Assembly (NCBI RefSeq): GCF_035621495.1
Contig: NZ_CP141821.1
Span: 400,760-464,759, forward strand
DNA: 64,000 nt
Direction of reading: 5' to 3'
Source of the DNA: Thermococcus sp. SY098
GTDB lineage: Archaea > Methanobacteriota_B > Thermococci > Thermococcales > Thermococcaceae
The notes under the pieces were generated by a model. It saw only the letters and a program-made list of their open reading frames with translations. It was not told the DNA's origin and did no database searches. Each line of letters opens with the position of its first letter. Position 1 is the first letter of the stretch. A program made the position numbers and the translations under genes. Shown here one piece after another: positions 41,651-51,183 of the stretch.

Positions 41651-41874
41651 TTACTCCTTGGCTATTTTGGCCTCCTCCAAAGCCTTTATGAATTCATTCA
41701 AGCCTTTGACAGATACCTCTTTTTCTCCTATCCTAACATTAATCCTCCCGCAGCCGTACTTGGCACAGAGACCAATGCACGAAATAACTTCAACTTAATA
41801 GCCCCTACCTTCCAAAAGGGCTTTTATTTCGTTAAGATGCTTCCCGCACAGTACTCACAGACCTGAGCCTCCAT
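41651..41874 (-). pseudogene. decayed Cys-rich small protein gene (DUF1450/NifU-like pattern)
   Basis: From ATG 41874 the reading MEAQVCEYC breaks; a one-base shift near 41845-41852 restores GKHLNEIKALLEGRGY, then a TAA (41797-41795). The same frame continues VEVISCIGLCAKYGCGRINV ... EFIKALEEAKIAKE to the stop at 41651. The joined product would be about 73 residues with CxxC and CxxxC-type groups, like small thioredoxin-fold [2Fe-2S]/DUF1450 proteins. Two independent lesions argue for a dead gene rather than an error. Further upstream (41515-41640) is AT-rich with no gene. Confidence 0.6.
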
Positions 41875-42008
41875 GACCAAACTGAGAGAACTCATCTGTG
41901 TTTATAGGGTTCATTCTTGACAAAATGGACAATTGGCATCTCAGAGTTTTTCAGAATAAAAAGGATTTTTCTCATGTAAGAAAAGCCTAAGAAAAGAGAA
42001 AAAGGTAA

Positions 42009-42647
42009 TCAACCCTGCTTTTTCTTTGCTTCTTCAGTTTTTGAAGCAGGTTTTGGCTTAACAGTCGCTGGTGGTTTAACTCCATAGCCAAGAATCTTAA
42101 ATCTGAATACCTCGCCATCTCTGAGGTAGTATGTTACCTCTTTGGTCTCCTTGTTAAATTCAATTTTTGAAACTGGAAATCTATAGTCAGGATACTTTTC
42201 GTTGATTTCTTTGATTTTGTCTGGATGAATAGGAACCCAGTCATAAAGCAACAGTTCCTCTTCTCTCCATTCCGTTGTAAGCATGTAATTTGAGACGAAA
42301 CCAAGTGCTCCTGTTGGACACACATCCACACAGAACTGGCAGAATGTACATCTACCGTAGTCAATCTTCGGATGTGGTCTCTTTTCAGCCTTTCCATCAA
42401 CTTCAATCCATGTCATCTCAATTGCTCTCGCCGGACATATCTGCCCGCAGAAGTTACAGCCAATGCACTTTTTCCAGTCAAGTGAATGGAATCCTCTGTA
42501 TTTTTCAGCGATTTGAGTTTTCTCATAGGGTATTTTGATTGTCACGGGCTTTTTGAAGAGATACTTTAACCCAAGCCAAGGTTTAATATATGAGGGTTTT
42601 TTCTTGATTTTGCTCTCGGGTGCAACCTTAAAATCGATCTCCTCCAT
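42009..42647 (-). CDS. mbxN: MBS subunit MbxN (two [4Fe-4S] ferredoxin-like)
   Basis: A 212-residue NuoI-like subunit. CIGCNFCGQICPARA and CTFCQFCVDVCPTGA are two complete 8Fe ferredoxin motifs. It brings electrons from reduced ferredoxin into the peripheral arm of the membrane-bound complex. The C-terminal tail is Lys/Pro-rich. It is the last gene of the 13-gene cluster, in the position of MbxN. Confidence 0.9.
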   Translation of the reverse strand: MEEIDFKVAPESKIKKKPSYIKPWLGLKYLFKKPVTIKIPYEKTQIAEKYRGFHSLDWKKCIGCNFCGQICPARAIEMTWIEVDGKAEKRPHPKIDYGRCTFCQFCVDVCPTGALGFVSNYMLTTEWREEELLLYDWVPIHPDKIKEINEKYPDYRFPVSKIEFNKETKEVTYYLRDGEVFRFKILGYGVKPPATVKPKPASKTEEAKKKQG

Positions 42648-42653
42648 TTTTCA

Positions 42654-43829
42654 TCACCTGTCGATGTCGGGTGGACAGTTATCAAGGCTAACCAATATGA
42701 CTGGGACATCTGCTATCCTCGCTCCAATCAATAGCTGCTCCAGAACCCTGATACCATGGGCAATGCTCGGCCCCCTTATCTGCACTCTGTATGGTTTGTT
42801 ACCCCCATTACTAACCACATATGCGCCAAAGTCTCCTTTTGTAGACTCAACATGGGCAAAAGCATCTCCTGCTGGAACTTTGAACCTCGGTAGATTCTTC
42901 AGCCTTGGATCCTGGATCTTATATGGTCCGCTCGGTGGTCCCATTTCAAGGAGCTGCTCAAGAATGTAGAGATCCTGTTCAAGCTCGTATCTCCTGATCA
43001 AAGCCCTTGCTAAAGCATCTCCTTCTTTCAAGACAGGGACTTCAAAGTCAAGTTCTGGATAAAGGAGGTATGGATCGGCTCTTCTTACATCATACGGCAC
43101 TCCAGTGGCTCTCAGGTTTGGCCCGGTTACACCTTCTTCTAATGCAAATTTTTTATCCATAACGCCGATTCCTTCCATTCTTCTAAATGTTATGTAGTTC
43201 TCGAATATTAAATGGTCAAAATCAGGCAACTTGCTCTTTACGTATTCAACAGTATCCTTCAGCTGGCGGAGCCACTTATCTCCCGGGATATCTCTCCTAA
43301 CTCCTCCAGGAATTGTGTAAATGTGATAGACTCTCGCTCCAGTTAACTCTTCGAAGAGTGCCATAAACCTCTCTCTGTATGCTGCAGCCCATTGACCCGC
43401 AGTGTAGACACCAAGTTTAAACGCCATTCCCATTGTCCAGAAGAGATAAGCAGAGACCCTTGCCATTTCCAGTACAACTGTTCTTATCCACTGTGCCCTT
43501 TCGGGAACTTCCCATCCCATTATTTCCTCAACTGCCATGGAATATATCATCTCTGGGACATCTGGTTCAGGAACACAGATTCTCAAGAGTAAGGCAATGT
43601 TTGTGTACCATGGTCTGAGCTCGGCAAGCTTTTCAAAGCCTCTATGCAAAAAGCCAGGATTTGCTATTGCCTTAACAACTCTGTGACCATCCATTTTTAG
43701 GATTATGCTGAAGTTTTCGGTTGCCATGTGCTGGGGACCAAAGAATAACTCATAAGTATCTTTATCCAGAGGCAACAGATCCATACCGTTTTCTCTCGCT
43801 TCTTTAATCAATTCACTTTGTGAAACCAT
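42654..43829 (-). CDS. mbxL: MBS subunit MbxL (NuoD-like)
   Basis: A 391-residue NuoD/large-hydrogenase-subunit homologue (HRVVKAIANPGFLHRGFEKLAE; DKKFALEEGVTGPNLRATG; GDAFAHVESTKGDFGAYVVSNGG). The paired CxxC motifs that bind NiFe in hydrogenases are absent, which separates it from Mbh and fits the sulfane-sulfur reductase. The start at 43829 follows GAGGTGG. It lies between mbxK and mbxN. Confidence 0.9.
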   Translation of the reverse strand: MVSQSELIKEARENGMDLLPLDKDTYELFFGPQHMATENFSIILKMDGHRVVKAIANPGFLHRGFEKLAELRPWYTNIALLLRICVPEPDVPEMIYSMAVEEIMGWEVPERAQWIRTVVLEMARVSAYLFWTMGMAFKLGVYTAGQWAAAYRERFMALFEELTGARVYHIYTIPGGVRRDIPGDKWLRQLKDTVEYVKSKLPDFDHLIFENYITFRRMEGIGVMDKKFALEEGVTGPNLRATGVPYDVRRADPYLLYPELDFEVPVLKEGDALARALIRRYELEQDLYILEQLLEMGPPSGPYKIQDPRLKNLPRFKVPAGDAFAHVESTKGDFGAYVVSNGGNKPYRVQIRGPSIAHGIRVLEQLLIGARIADVPVILVSLDNCPPDIDR

Positions 43830-43839
43830 TCCTCCCACC

Positions 43840-44361
43840 TCAAATCACATAATTGTCTTTGTTTTCATCAAACCTGTCAAGGATTTTGTACTTCTTTTTG
43901 ACATAGCTCAGCATGTCAAAGTCTTTTCTAAGTGGATAGGTTCCGCGTTCAGTATCGTCAAGTATCCAAGGCATTTCCATCTTTTCATTTCCCTCAAAGT
44001 AGACCCCAAAGAATTCATGTGCATCTCTCTCATACGTTTCAGCGGCTGGATAAATGTCCTTGACGGTTGGCATTCTTGCCTTCTCAAGATCCCTTGGAAT
44101 CCTTGTTCTGACCATTGCATGAATTCTGTGGGTAACACTCCATATCTGGTATATAATCTCAATCTCTCCCTCTTTGATCCAATCGACCGGTGTTATCTGG
44201 AGCATGAGTTCAAACCCACTCTCTTTCATTAGGGTCAAAAAATTTCTTATCCTATCTGCTGGAACTTTAAATTCAATCCTCCTCTCCCTTCTGACTTTTC
44301 CTTCGGCATATGGAGCTTTTTTAAGTATCCTCTCAACAATTTCCTGCTCCTTCATGGTCAT
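43840..44361 (-). CDS. mbxK: MBS subunit MbxK (NuoC-like)
   Basis: A 173-residue NuoC-like subunit. RIHAMVRTRIPRDLEKARMPTVKDIYPAAETYERDAHEFFGV contains the NuoC signature, and GTYPLRKDF is near the end. The ATG at 44361 overlaps the mbxJ stop (ATGA) after GGAGG; two more upstream and one downstream ATG are possible. It supports the L/J catalytic core. Confidence 0.88.
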   Translation of the reverse strand: MTMKEQEIVERILKKAPYAEGKVRRERRIEFKVPADRIRNFLTLMKESGFELMLQITPVDWIKEGEIEIIYQIWSVTHRIHAMVRTRIPRDLEKARMPTVKDIYPAAETYERDAHEFFGVYFEGNEKMEMPWILDDTERGTYPLRKDFDMLSYVKKKYKILDRFDENKDNYVI

Positions 44362-44930
44362 TCCTCCCTCCTCTTGTCCATCAGCCATGGTATCCATTTT
44401 CTCGCCTCTTTCTCACGCCACCCTTCCCCAAACAGCTCATCCTGGTTCTTTTTGTAGTATTCATAGTTCTCCTTGTATCTTTTCCATCCATCTGCAGTTC
44501 CGTTCTCTATCATCTCCATGATCTTTTTGATCCCATCCATTACTGCCTCTGGCCTTGGCATGCAACCGGCTATGTAAACATCCACTGGAATGTACTTATC
44601 AAGATGCTTGATTGCATTGTATGCATCCCAGTAGATACCTCCATTCAACGGACATGAACCGTGAGCCATCACGTATTTCGGATCAGGCTGCATTTCATAG
44701 GTAATTATTATTCTCTTCAGCGTCTTTGGAGTCACATATCCAGTAATAAGGAACAGATCTGCCATTCTTGGGGCTGGATTTGGCATCATACCGAATCTTT
44801 CGAGGTCATATCTTGATGTCATTAAAGGCGGCATCTCTATTCCACCGCATCCTGTACAGAATGCCACAATCCACAAACTTCTCTTTCTCGCGAATTCAAA
44901 GAGAGGTTCAAATAAACGCCAGTCTACCAT
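44358..44930 (-). CDS. mbxJ: MBS subunit MbxJ (NuoB-like)
   Basis: A 190-residue NuoB-like small subunit. CTGCGGIEMPP, HGSCPLNGG and IAGCMPRPE supply the four cysteines of the proximal [4Fe-4S] cluster (N2 equivalent). It passes electrons to the active site at the J-L interface. The start at 44930 follows GAGGTGA. Confidence 0.92.
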   Translation of the reverse strand: MVDWRLFEPLFEFARKRSLWIVAFCTGCGGIEMPPLMTSRYDLERFGMMPNPAPRMADLFLITGYVTPKTLKRIIITYEMQPDPKYVMAHGSCPLNGGIYWDAYNAIKHLDKYIPVDVYIAGCMPRPEAVMDGIKKIMEMIENGTADGWKRYKENYEYYKKNQDELFGEGWREKEARKWIPWLMDKRREE

Positions 44931-44940
44931 CTTCATCACC

Positions 44941-45870
44941 TCACAGAGCTGCTAATACGGCACCAGCTGCCGCTATTATGGTTGGCCACTTCCAGTAGAA
45001 TCTTGCAGCTTGGTCGATTGTAAATCTTGGGAATATTGCCCCAATGAATATGGCAATCATCAGCACTGCAATTTGCTTAATCAAAAGCACTGCTAAGCTC
45101 GCTATGGTGTTGAGGATTGGGCTTGCAAATGCCGTGATGACTGCACCTCCAAGGAATATATTTGAGAAGAACAATGTTTCAGCGAAGAGTGCTATAGCAT
45201 GCTGTATCTGAAGGATCCCCATGTGCTTGCCACCAAATTCAACCATTGGACCCAATGAGATTTCACCCGGAGCAATCATGATGTCAAATGGCTCCTTACC
45301 AAACATTGCCTGCAGAACGATGTCATAGGCTATCGCTGCCAAGAGCAGGGGCAGATGGGTTATGCTCCATCCCATGCTCTGCTGAGCCATCACTATCTGG
45401 TAAGTGCTGAATGTTCCGTAGAATTCTGCCAAGGCTACTATTGCAAAACCCAATGGTACTTGAATAGCCAGCAGTGTGAGTAAAGCTCTCTGGGCACCCA
45501 GGCCAGCCCAAGGGTTACCGGAGCTCATGGCGGCAAACATTATGCCAAGCATTGGGATTTCAAGGAGGAATGTGATGAGGATTAAGTCCCCATATGCCCT
45601 GAGGATGCTTATGCTTCCAAGGGGTATGAACATCAGGGCGAGTATTGTTGCCCCTAATGCATAGATGATTCCAAAGTCGTAGATGAGTCCGTGTGTTATG
45701 TTGCTCTTCTTCGAAAGGAGCTTTATTGTATCGAGTATTGGCTGATAAATTGGCGGTCCAACTCTTCTGTGAATTCTTGCAGTGACAATCCTAATTATTC
45801 CCATGAACATGAAACCCACAAAAGTTGCATAAAGCAGGATCAAAAATGCCTTCAAGACTGTTTCGAGCAT
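44941..45870 (-). CDS. mbxM: MBS subunit MbxM (NuoH-like)
   Basis: A 309-residue NuoH-like membrane subunit with about eight helices. RRVGPPIYQPILDTIKLLSKK and the acidic loop KEPFDIMIAPGEISLGPMVEFGG are conserved. It anchors the catalytic arm to the ion-pumping arm. GGGGGGTG precedes the ATG. Confidence 0.92.
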   Translation of the reverse strand: MLETVLKAFLILLYATFVGFMFMGIIRIVTARIHRRVGPPIYQPILDTIKLLSKKSNITHGLIYDFGIIYALGATILALMFIPLGSISILRAYGDLILITFLLEIPMLGIMFAAMSSGNPWAGLGAQRALLTLLAIQVPLGFAIVALAEFYGTFSTYQIVMAQQSMGWSITHLPLLLAAIAYDIVLQAMFGKEPFDIMIAPGEISLGPMVEFGGKHMGILQIQHAIALFAETLFFSNIFLGGAVITAFASPILNTIASLAVLLIKQIAVLMIAIFIGAIFPRFTIDQAARFYWKWPTIIAAAGAVLAAL

Positions 45871-45873
45871 CTT

Positions 45874-47736
45874 TCACACCCCCCATAATGCAAGGATTAA
45901 CAGAATTATCGCCAGATACCAAGCGTAGGCTTGAACATTCCCATTGTACACATAGTGCCTTAGTGTTTCTGCCAAGTCTTCAACCCAGTTTCCAATGTCC
46001 TGATAAAGCCTGTCAAAACTCATTCTAAGCCAGAATGCCAGGGTTTCCTTCAATGGAAGGAAGAAGTTCCTTCTAATTGTTAAATTGTACTCCATTGTTA
46101 CGGGGTTACCTGCCTGGTAGGTGTCTGTAACCGGGACTTTCCTCACCTTTGCTCCGAGGAAGTAGATTATTGCAGCAATCACTATGCCAACTACAAGCCA
46201 TATTGTAATGAACAGACCATTGTATCTACCAAAGCCGAGGTTAAGTTCGTATATAGTTCCCCCAATGACCTCCTTGCCAAATATTTTGTTGAGCTCTTTA
46301 GCGACTAAGCCCGGTGCAATTCCAAAGACAACATTGAGCAATGCAAGAATTCCCATAGCTATTGCAAGCGGAAGCGGAGCATCCTTCGTGTCATCCAACT
46401 CTGTGGGTCTCTGACCGAACCACACCGCATAGGTGAACCTGATTAGGTAAACGAAACCTATTGCACTACCGAAGAAGATCATACCACCAAGGATTGGCAT
46501 GTTCTCGTGAATTACTGCTTCAAAGAGCAGCCACTTGCTTGCAAATCCAACGAGTGGGGGAATTCCAGCTAAGCTGAGGATTGCAACGAATGCCATTGCA
46601 AAGGTTATCGGCATCTTTTCAGCTAAACCGCCCATGTCTTTGAACTGTGTCTTGCCGGTTCTCAGCACTATCGTTGCCACTATGAGGAAGAAGAGCCCCT
46701 TGAAGAGTGCGTGACTTATTGCGTGATAGATTGCAGCTTCAATGCTCAGTGCTGTTCCAACTCCTATACCTACAAGGATGTAGCCTATCTGACTTATGCT
46801 TGAATAAGCGAAGAGCTTTCTAATGTCTTCCTGCAGAGCAGCTAAAAGACCGCCGACTATTATGGTGAGACCCCCGAGAAAGGCTATTATGTAGCCGAAC
46901 TTTGGAGCTGCACCAATTCTTCCAAATTGATAAACAAGCCTTGTTCCAAGGAGAATGTATATTACAAGCATTCCATAAACTCCAGCTTTGCTTAAAACAC
47001 CGCTGAACATTGCCGTATAGCTCTGGTTGGTTTCGCTGTATGCATCCGGTGCCCATACATGAAGCGGGAACATTCCAGCCTTGACACCAAATGCTACAAG
47101 GAACAGCCCAAAGACCAGCAGCATATCATTTCTGCTGAAGAGGGTATCAGCTCCAAAAGCTCCCTTCATGGCGTCTTGATAAAACGCCTGTTGAATTGTC
47201 GCGAAGTCTAAAGCGCCAACCTTTGCATAGATAATGCCTATTGCTATGAGCATGGCGTAGGCTCCAAAGACGCTAAGCAGGAAGTATTTAAGAGATGCCT
47301 TTCTGTTGTACTTGAGCACCATCATAAATGATCCAAATGTCATTATTTCCCAGAAGATGAAAAAGCTCGCCAGATCATCAGCAAGGAATACTCCATAGAC
47401 ACCTGTTAGGCTCATCAAAGCAAACAGCCACTCGTAGCTGTCCCTTGCTGTGGATACCATCCCCAGCACTGCGGCAAAGCCTACAACTCCAGCAATCATT
47501 GCAAATATCCAGTTGATTTGGTAAAGGAGAAACTCAAACTTGAATCCCGCGAGGAGTACTGAATACTGGATGCTCGATTGGGTTCCTAAGGTCTGATATG
47601 CCTGGATGAGATATGCCAAGGGGAGTGTAGCACCAATGACTCCCAAGCCTTCTCTGACTCCCTTGATGTCAAGCAACCACGCCAGAACGCCAGCCAACAA
47701 TGGTGCGAAAATTATTATCATGAGCTCGTTGATCAT
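45874..47736 (-). CDS. mbxH': MBS subunit MbxH' (second antiporter-like)
   Basis: A 620-residue Mrp/NuoL-like subunit with about 16 membrane helices. WEIMTFGSFMMVLKYNRKASLKYF and HVWAPDAYSETNQSYTAMFSGVLSKAG (charged Glu and Lys of the ion path) are visible, and an amphipathic C-terminal extension follows. A second antiporter-like subunit next to MbxH is specific to the MBS cluster and absent from Mbh. It overlaps mbxH by 4 nt. Confidence 0.9.
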   Translation of the reverse strand: MINELMIIIFAPLLAGVLAWLLDIKGVREGLGVIGATLPLAYLIQAYQTLGTQSSIQYSVLLAGFKFEFLLYQINWIFAMIAGVVGFAAVLGMVSTARDSYEWLFALMSLTGVYGVFLADDLASFFIFWEIMTFGSFMMVLKYNRKASLKYFLLSVFGAYAMLIAIGIIYAKVGALDFATIQQAFYQDAMKGAFGADTLFSRNDMLLVFGLFLVAFGVKAGMFPLHVWAPDAYSETNQSYTAMFSGVLSKAGVYGMLVIYILLGTRLVYQFGRIGAAPKFGYIIAFLGGLTIIVGGLLAALQEDIRKLFAYSSISQIGYILVGIGVGTALSIEAAIYHAISHALFKGLFFLIVATIVLRTGKTQFKDMGGLAEKMPITFAMAFVAILSLAGIPPLVGFASKWLLFEAVIHENMPILGGMIFFGSAIGFVYLIRFTYAVWFGQRPTELDDTKDAPLPLAIAMGILALLNVVFGIAPGLVAKELNKIFGKEVIGGTIYELNLGFGRYNGLFITIWLVVGIVIAAIIYFLGAKVRKVPVTDTYQAGNPVTMEYNLTIRRNFFLPLKETLAFWLRMSFDRLYQDIGNWVEDLAETLRHYVYNGNVQAYAWYLAIILLILALWGV

Positions 47737-49223
47737 GGGCTCACCCCCTGCAGAAGGGGAACATTTTTGACATATTGAGCCACGTTATAAAGATCAGCCG
47801 ATGCCTTCTGAACAATTCCCCATACGAAATCTGGATAAACTCCTATGACAACTATTAGAGCAACTAACAGGAGCATTATGATGCCCAACGTCAAGTCCTC
47901 CTCAACTTTTTCTCCCTTCCCTTCTTCAAACCACATTAAGTGGAGCAATCTAAAGTAATAAACCGCCTCAACCAGACTTGCACCAAGAATTAATGCCACT
48001 ATGCCAGTCTTCCCCACTTGAAGTGCTGCGAGTAAGAGCTTGAACTTGCTCCAGAATATGTTGAACAATGGAATTCCCACAATGCTTATTGCTCCAACTG
48101 TGATGGTAAAAGCAGTTAGCGGCATTCTCTTCCCCAAACCTCGGAAGTTTTCTATTTGTGGGCTTCCAAATTTTACTGCAACATAGCCAACAGCCAAGAA
48201 CATCAATGTTTTGACTATTGCATGGTTGAGCATATGGAACACAGCGGCATCAACGGCTTGAGGTGTTGCAACTCCAAAGCCCACTGCTATGAGACCAATC
48301 TGAGCTATACTCGAGTAGGCAAGCATTCTCTTAACGTTTGTTTGCCTCAGTGCAGAAAGCTCACCGATAATGACTGTAAGGGTACCGAGTATTAGGAGCA
48401 GATTGAGTATTCCCATAAATGCCTGAGTATCCTTAAAGAGATAGACAATCCTGATCATTGCATATATGCCGGCTTTAACGACAAAGGCTGAAAACATTAC
48501 TGTTACTGGATGAGGGGATGCCTGATAAGCATCTGGTGCCCAAGCGTTAAGCGGAAATAGTTCGGCTTCAACTGCCAATCCAAAGACAAGCAAAGTCAAT
48601 GCTGCCTGAGCCACTGTGGGATTGATCTTTGAAGCGAGCATGGCAATTTGCGCTAAGTTTAATGTACCTAAGCTTCCGTAGAGCAATGCTATACCAACCA
48701 AGAAGAAGCTTGAACCAATACCACCCAGAACTATATACTTCATTGCAGCTTCGCTGGCTTCTCCAGTCTTGTTGTAGCCCGTCAGGGCGTAAGCGCTGAT
48801 GGCTGTGATCTCCATGAATACGAAGAGGTTGAATATATCCCCTGTTGCGATCATTCCAGTAGCACCAAGCATCAAGAGAAGGAACAGCATCGCATATTTG
48901 TCAATTGGTTCAACATCAATCGCTTTAATGCTGAATACTGTCATGAAAAAGCTTACTATTGCGATAATTAGGATAAACAGTGCTGCAAAGTGTCCAATAT
49001 AGAGGTTTATTCCAACGGGTGGCTTAAATCCACCAGCAATGACTATTATTGGATTTCCACTTGTGTAAACCTCCTTGAAGACCCAAGCCGCTATCCCTGT
49101 CTGGATTAGAGTTACTAAACTCAGGTAATACAAGATGACTTTTTTGCCTGCCCTCTTAATAAGTGGAACGAGGAATGCACTGAAGAGAGGTAAAGCTATG
49201 AGGAGTGAAGCGTACTGCATCAT
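47733..49223 (-). CDS. mbxH: MBS subunit MbxH (antiporter-like)
   Basis: A 496-residue MrpD/NuoN-like subunit with about 14 helices. FVFMEITAISAYALTGYNK and NAWAPDAYQASPHPVTVMFSAFVVKAG carry the conserved Glu and Lys of the channel. It pumps Na+ or H+. Its ATG overlaps the mbxG stop (ATGA). Confidence 0.92.
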   Translation of the reverse strand: MMQYASLLIALPLFSAFLVPLIKRAGKKVILYYLSLVTLIQTGIAAWVFKEVYTSGNPIIVIAGGFKPPVGINLYIGHFAALFILIIAIVSFFMTVFSIKAIDVEPIDKYAMLFLLLMLGATGMIATGDIFNLFVFMEITAISAYALTGYNKTGEASEAAMKYIVLGGIGSSFFLVGIALLYGSLGTLNLAQIAMLASKINPTVAQAALTLLVFGLAVEAELFPLNAWAPDAYQASPHPVTVMFSAFVVKAGIYAMIRIVYLFKDTQAFMGILNLLLILGTLTVIIGELSALRQTNVKRMLAYSSIAQIGLIAVGFGVATPQAVDAAVFHMLNHAIVKTLMFLAVGYVAVKFGSPQIENFRGLGKRMPLTAFTITVGAISIVGIPLFNIFWSKFKLLLAALQVGKTGIVALILGASLVEAVYYFRLLHLMWFEEGKGEKVEEDLTLGIIMLLLVALIVVIGVYPDFVWGIVQKASADLYNVAQYVKNVPLLQGVSP

Positions 49224-49564
49224 CCTCTCAACCCCCTAATCTTTTCGATATCCAAAGTCTTGTACTTCTCGTAGAGGTTTATAGCAACGGTTAAAGCTAA
49301 AGCCGTGGTTGCGACTCCAATAACAATTGCCGTGAGAACAAGTGCTTGTGGTATTGGATCGACTGTCGTTTGAGGTGTTGCCCCTTCCGTTAGAATAGGT
49401 GCAGTTCTACCGCTTACATATCCAACGCTTATTAGGAGCAAGTTCACACCAGTCTCCATTATGCTGAGTCCTACGAGGATTTTAAGCAGATTCCTCTTTG
49501 TCAAGACAGCGTAAAGCCCAATCAAAATGAGTGAGATTGCTCCAAAGTAATAGGCACTGATCAT
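49220..49564 (-). CDS. mbxG: MBS subunit MbxG (MrpC-like)
   Basis: A 114-residue MrpC/NuoK-like subunit with three helices (IGLYAVLTKRNLLKILVGLSIMETGVNLLLISVGY). The loop between helices 2 and 3 is longer than in NuoK, as in MrpC. It overlaps mbxF and mbxH by 4 nt each. Confidence 0.9.
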   Translation of the reverse strand: MISAYYFGAISLILIGLYAVLTKRNLLKILVGLSIMETGVNLLLISVGYVSGRTAPILTEGATPQTTVDPIPQALVLTAIVIGVATTALALTVAINLYEKYKTLDIEKIRGLRG

Positions 49565-50274
49565 TGCCCTCCCTCCTTGGGCTCTTTAACCATGTTGTCA
49601 ACGATTCCAGTAAGCTCAGTTCCAACCTTGAGACCAATCAGCGTGTAGATTATCGGTATGAAGCCAGCACTGAAGAGCCTCCCTATGTTGGCATGACCGA
49701 GTTGCCATGTTTGCCATATCCAGTCAAAGAGGAAGTATCCACCAATTATCAAGCCAATAAGACCAACTGCAACGTATCCCATTCCAGCCAAACCTTCGAG
49801 AGGCTCAAAGACGTTGTGCGGAATTTCATACTCCCTAAACGCTAAGTAGAGCATTAAAAATGCAGTTGCAATTGTTGCTCCACCTGGAAATCCCCCTCCT
49901 GGTGTTAAGTGACCATGTATGAAGATGTAAGCACCGAAGAGCATTATGAATGGCAACAACAATTTTGAACCAGTCTGGAGAACAACACTACCTTCGCTCT
50001 TGGCTGTTCTCTCTCTTTTCTTCCTCCAGAGCAGAGCAGCAACACCCGTGGCTGCTATGAACAGAACAGTGACCTCACCAAGTGTATCGAGACCTCTGTA
50101 GTTAACAACGACAGCTGTAACGGCATTTACAGCACCAGTCTGTTCCTTTACATTCTCAAGGTAATACTTTCCAACGAGCATCTTATCAGCACCAAAGGGA
50201 ACCTGAGCAAGTGCATTTGCAAGCCAGTATCCAGTAATTAGTATAAGGATGATTGCCAGTACCCTCTTCACCAT
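49561..50274 (-). CDS. mbxF: MBS subunit MbxF (MrpA-C-term/MrpB fusion)
   Basis: A 237-residue membrane protein. The N-terminal part (NYRGLDTLGEVTVLFIAATGVAALL) is like MbhE, and the C-terminal part (IFIHGHLTPGGGFPGGATIATAF) is MrpB. Mbh has these as separate MbhE and MbhF subunits, so the fusion again marks the cluster as mbx. It overlaps both neighbours. Confidence 0.9.
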   Translation of the reverse strand: MVKRVLAIILILITGYWLANALAQVPFGADKMLVGKYYLENVKEQTGAVNAVTAVVVNYRGLDTLGEVTVLFIAATGVAALLWRKKRERTAKSEGSVVLQTGSKLLLPFIMLFGAYIFIHGHLTPGGGFPGGATIATAFLMLYLAFREYEIPHNVFEPLEGLAGMGYVAVGLIGLIIGGYFLFDWIWQTWQLGHANIGRLFSAGFIPIIYTLIGLKVGTELTGIVDNMVKEPKEGGQ

Positions 50275-50552
50275 CTAACCCACCACCCTGTTCCTTCTTC
50301 CTCGCTCTCATACCTCTCGGTCCTCTTTATTGCGAAGATAAACACAGCAGCGCTCATTGCCGCACCTATGGCGGCTTCAACCATTGCAACATCTGGAGCT
50401 TGGAGCAGGAAGAAAGCGATTGAAGCAAATAAGCTCACTGCAGCCATTCCAACCACTGCTGCCAATAAATCCCTCCACTCTACTGCGAAAATTGCTGAAA
50501 CTATCATGAGGATGACAATTAGATACTCAATACATTGAACACAATTAATCAT
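50268..50552 (-). CDS. mbxD: MBS subunit MbxD (DUF4040-like)
   Basis: A 94-residue protein with three membrane helices corresponding to the MrpA C-terminal DUF4040 part (AAVVGMAAVSLFASIAFFLLQAPDVAMVEAAIGAAMSA). The Asp-x-x-x-x-Glu in the last helix is conserved. It overlaps mbxC by 4 nt. Confidence 0.88.
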   Translation of the reverse strand: MINCVQCIEYLIVILMIVSAIFAVEWRDLLAAVVGMAAVSLFASIAFFLLQAPDVAMVEAAIGAAMSAAVFIFAIKRTERYESEEEGTGWWVRW

Positions 50553-50932
50553 TGCTCCCCCTCCTTTGTCTCATCAGAAACCTCCTTTCCCTTTTTCAGA
50601 TATTCCCCGTACTTATCAACAACGCTGCCTTCCCACAGGGGAATTCCGCTCTTATATGCCGCTCTGATCAATGCATGGGCACTTATCGGGTTAGTTAACA
50701 GCAGAAACACTGCAATCACGAGGGTTTTTGGGAGCCACGCATAGGAACCAACATATCCAATTGCCCAAATGCCAACTCCAATGATGACGCCAAGTGAACC
50801 AAGTGTAGCACTCTTAGTTGCAGTCTGCATTCTGTTGTAAACATCAGGCATTCTGATAAGACCAAGGGATGACAGGAAGTAGAATACCGTTCCAAAGAGA
50901 ACTAAAAATTCCCCAACAATTTCCGCGATCAT
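50549..50932 (-). CDS. mbxC: MBS subunit MbxC (MrpG-like)
   Basis: A 127-residue MrpG-like protein with three helices (GLIRMPDVYNRMQTATKSATLG is the family signature) and a charged cytoplasmic tail. It overlaps mbxB and mbxD by 4 nt each. Confidence 0.9.
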   Translation of the reverse strand: MIAEIVGEFLVLFGTVFYFLSSLGLIRMPDVYNRMQTATKSATLGSLGVIIGVGIWAIGYVGSYAWLPKTLVIAVFLLLTNPISAHALIRAAYKSGIPLWEGSVVDKYGEYLKKGKEVSDETKEGEQ

Positions 50933-51183
50933 ACCCCTCCCTCCAAGTATCTTGCGAATGCTATGACACCTAAAAACGCTAAAACTGCATAGACCAGTGC
51001 GACATCAAGGAATATTGCTCTCCTGTAGTAAAGTGCAAACAGAACCATTAGTCCGGTCGTTATTGTGGTCATGATATCAACAGCAACCAGTCTGTCAACT
51101 GTCGTCGGTCCTCTAAAAAATCTGTACATACTGAGTAGCGTCGCTACTACTATAACCGCAAGATAAACGTTAATTCCTATCAT
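50929..51183 (-). CDS. mbxB: MBS subunit MbxB (MrpF-like)
   Basis: An 84-residue MrpF-like protein with three helices; RFFRGPTTVDRLVAVDIMTT is the conserved loop. It overlaps both neighbours by 4 nt. Confidence 0.9.
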   Translation of the reverse strand: MIGINVYLAVIVVATLLSMYRFFRGPTTVDRLVAVDIMTTITTGLMVLFALYYRRAIFLDVALVYAVLAFLGVIAFARYLEGGV

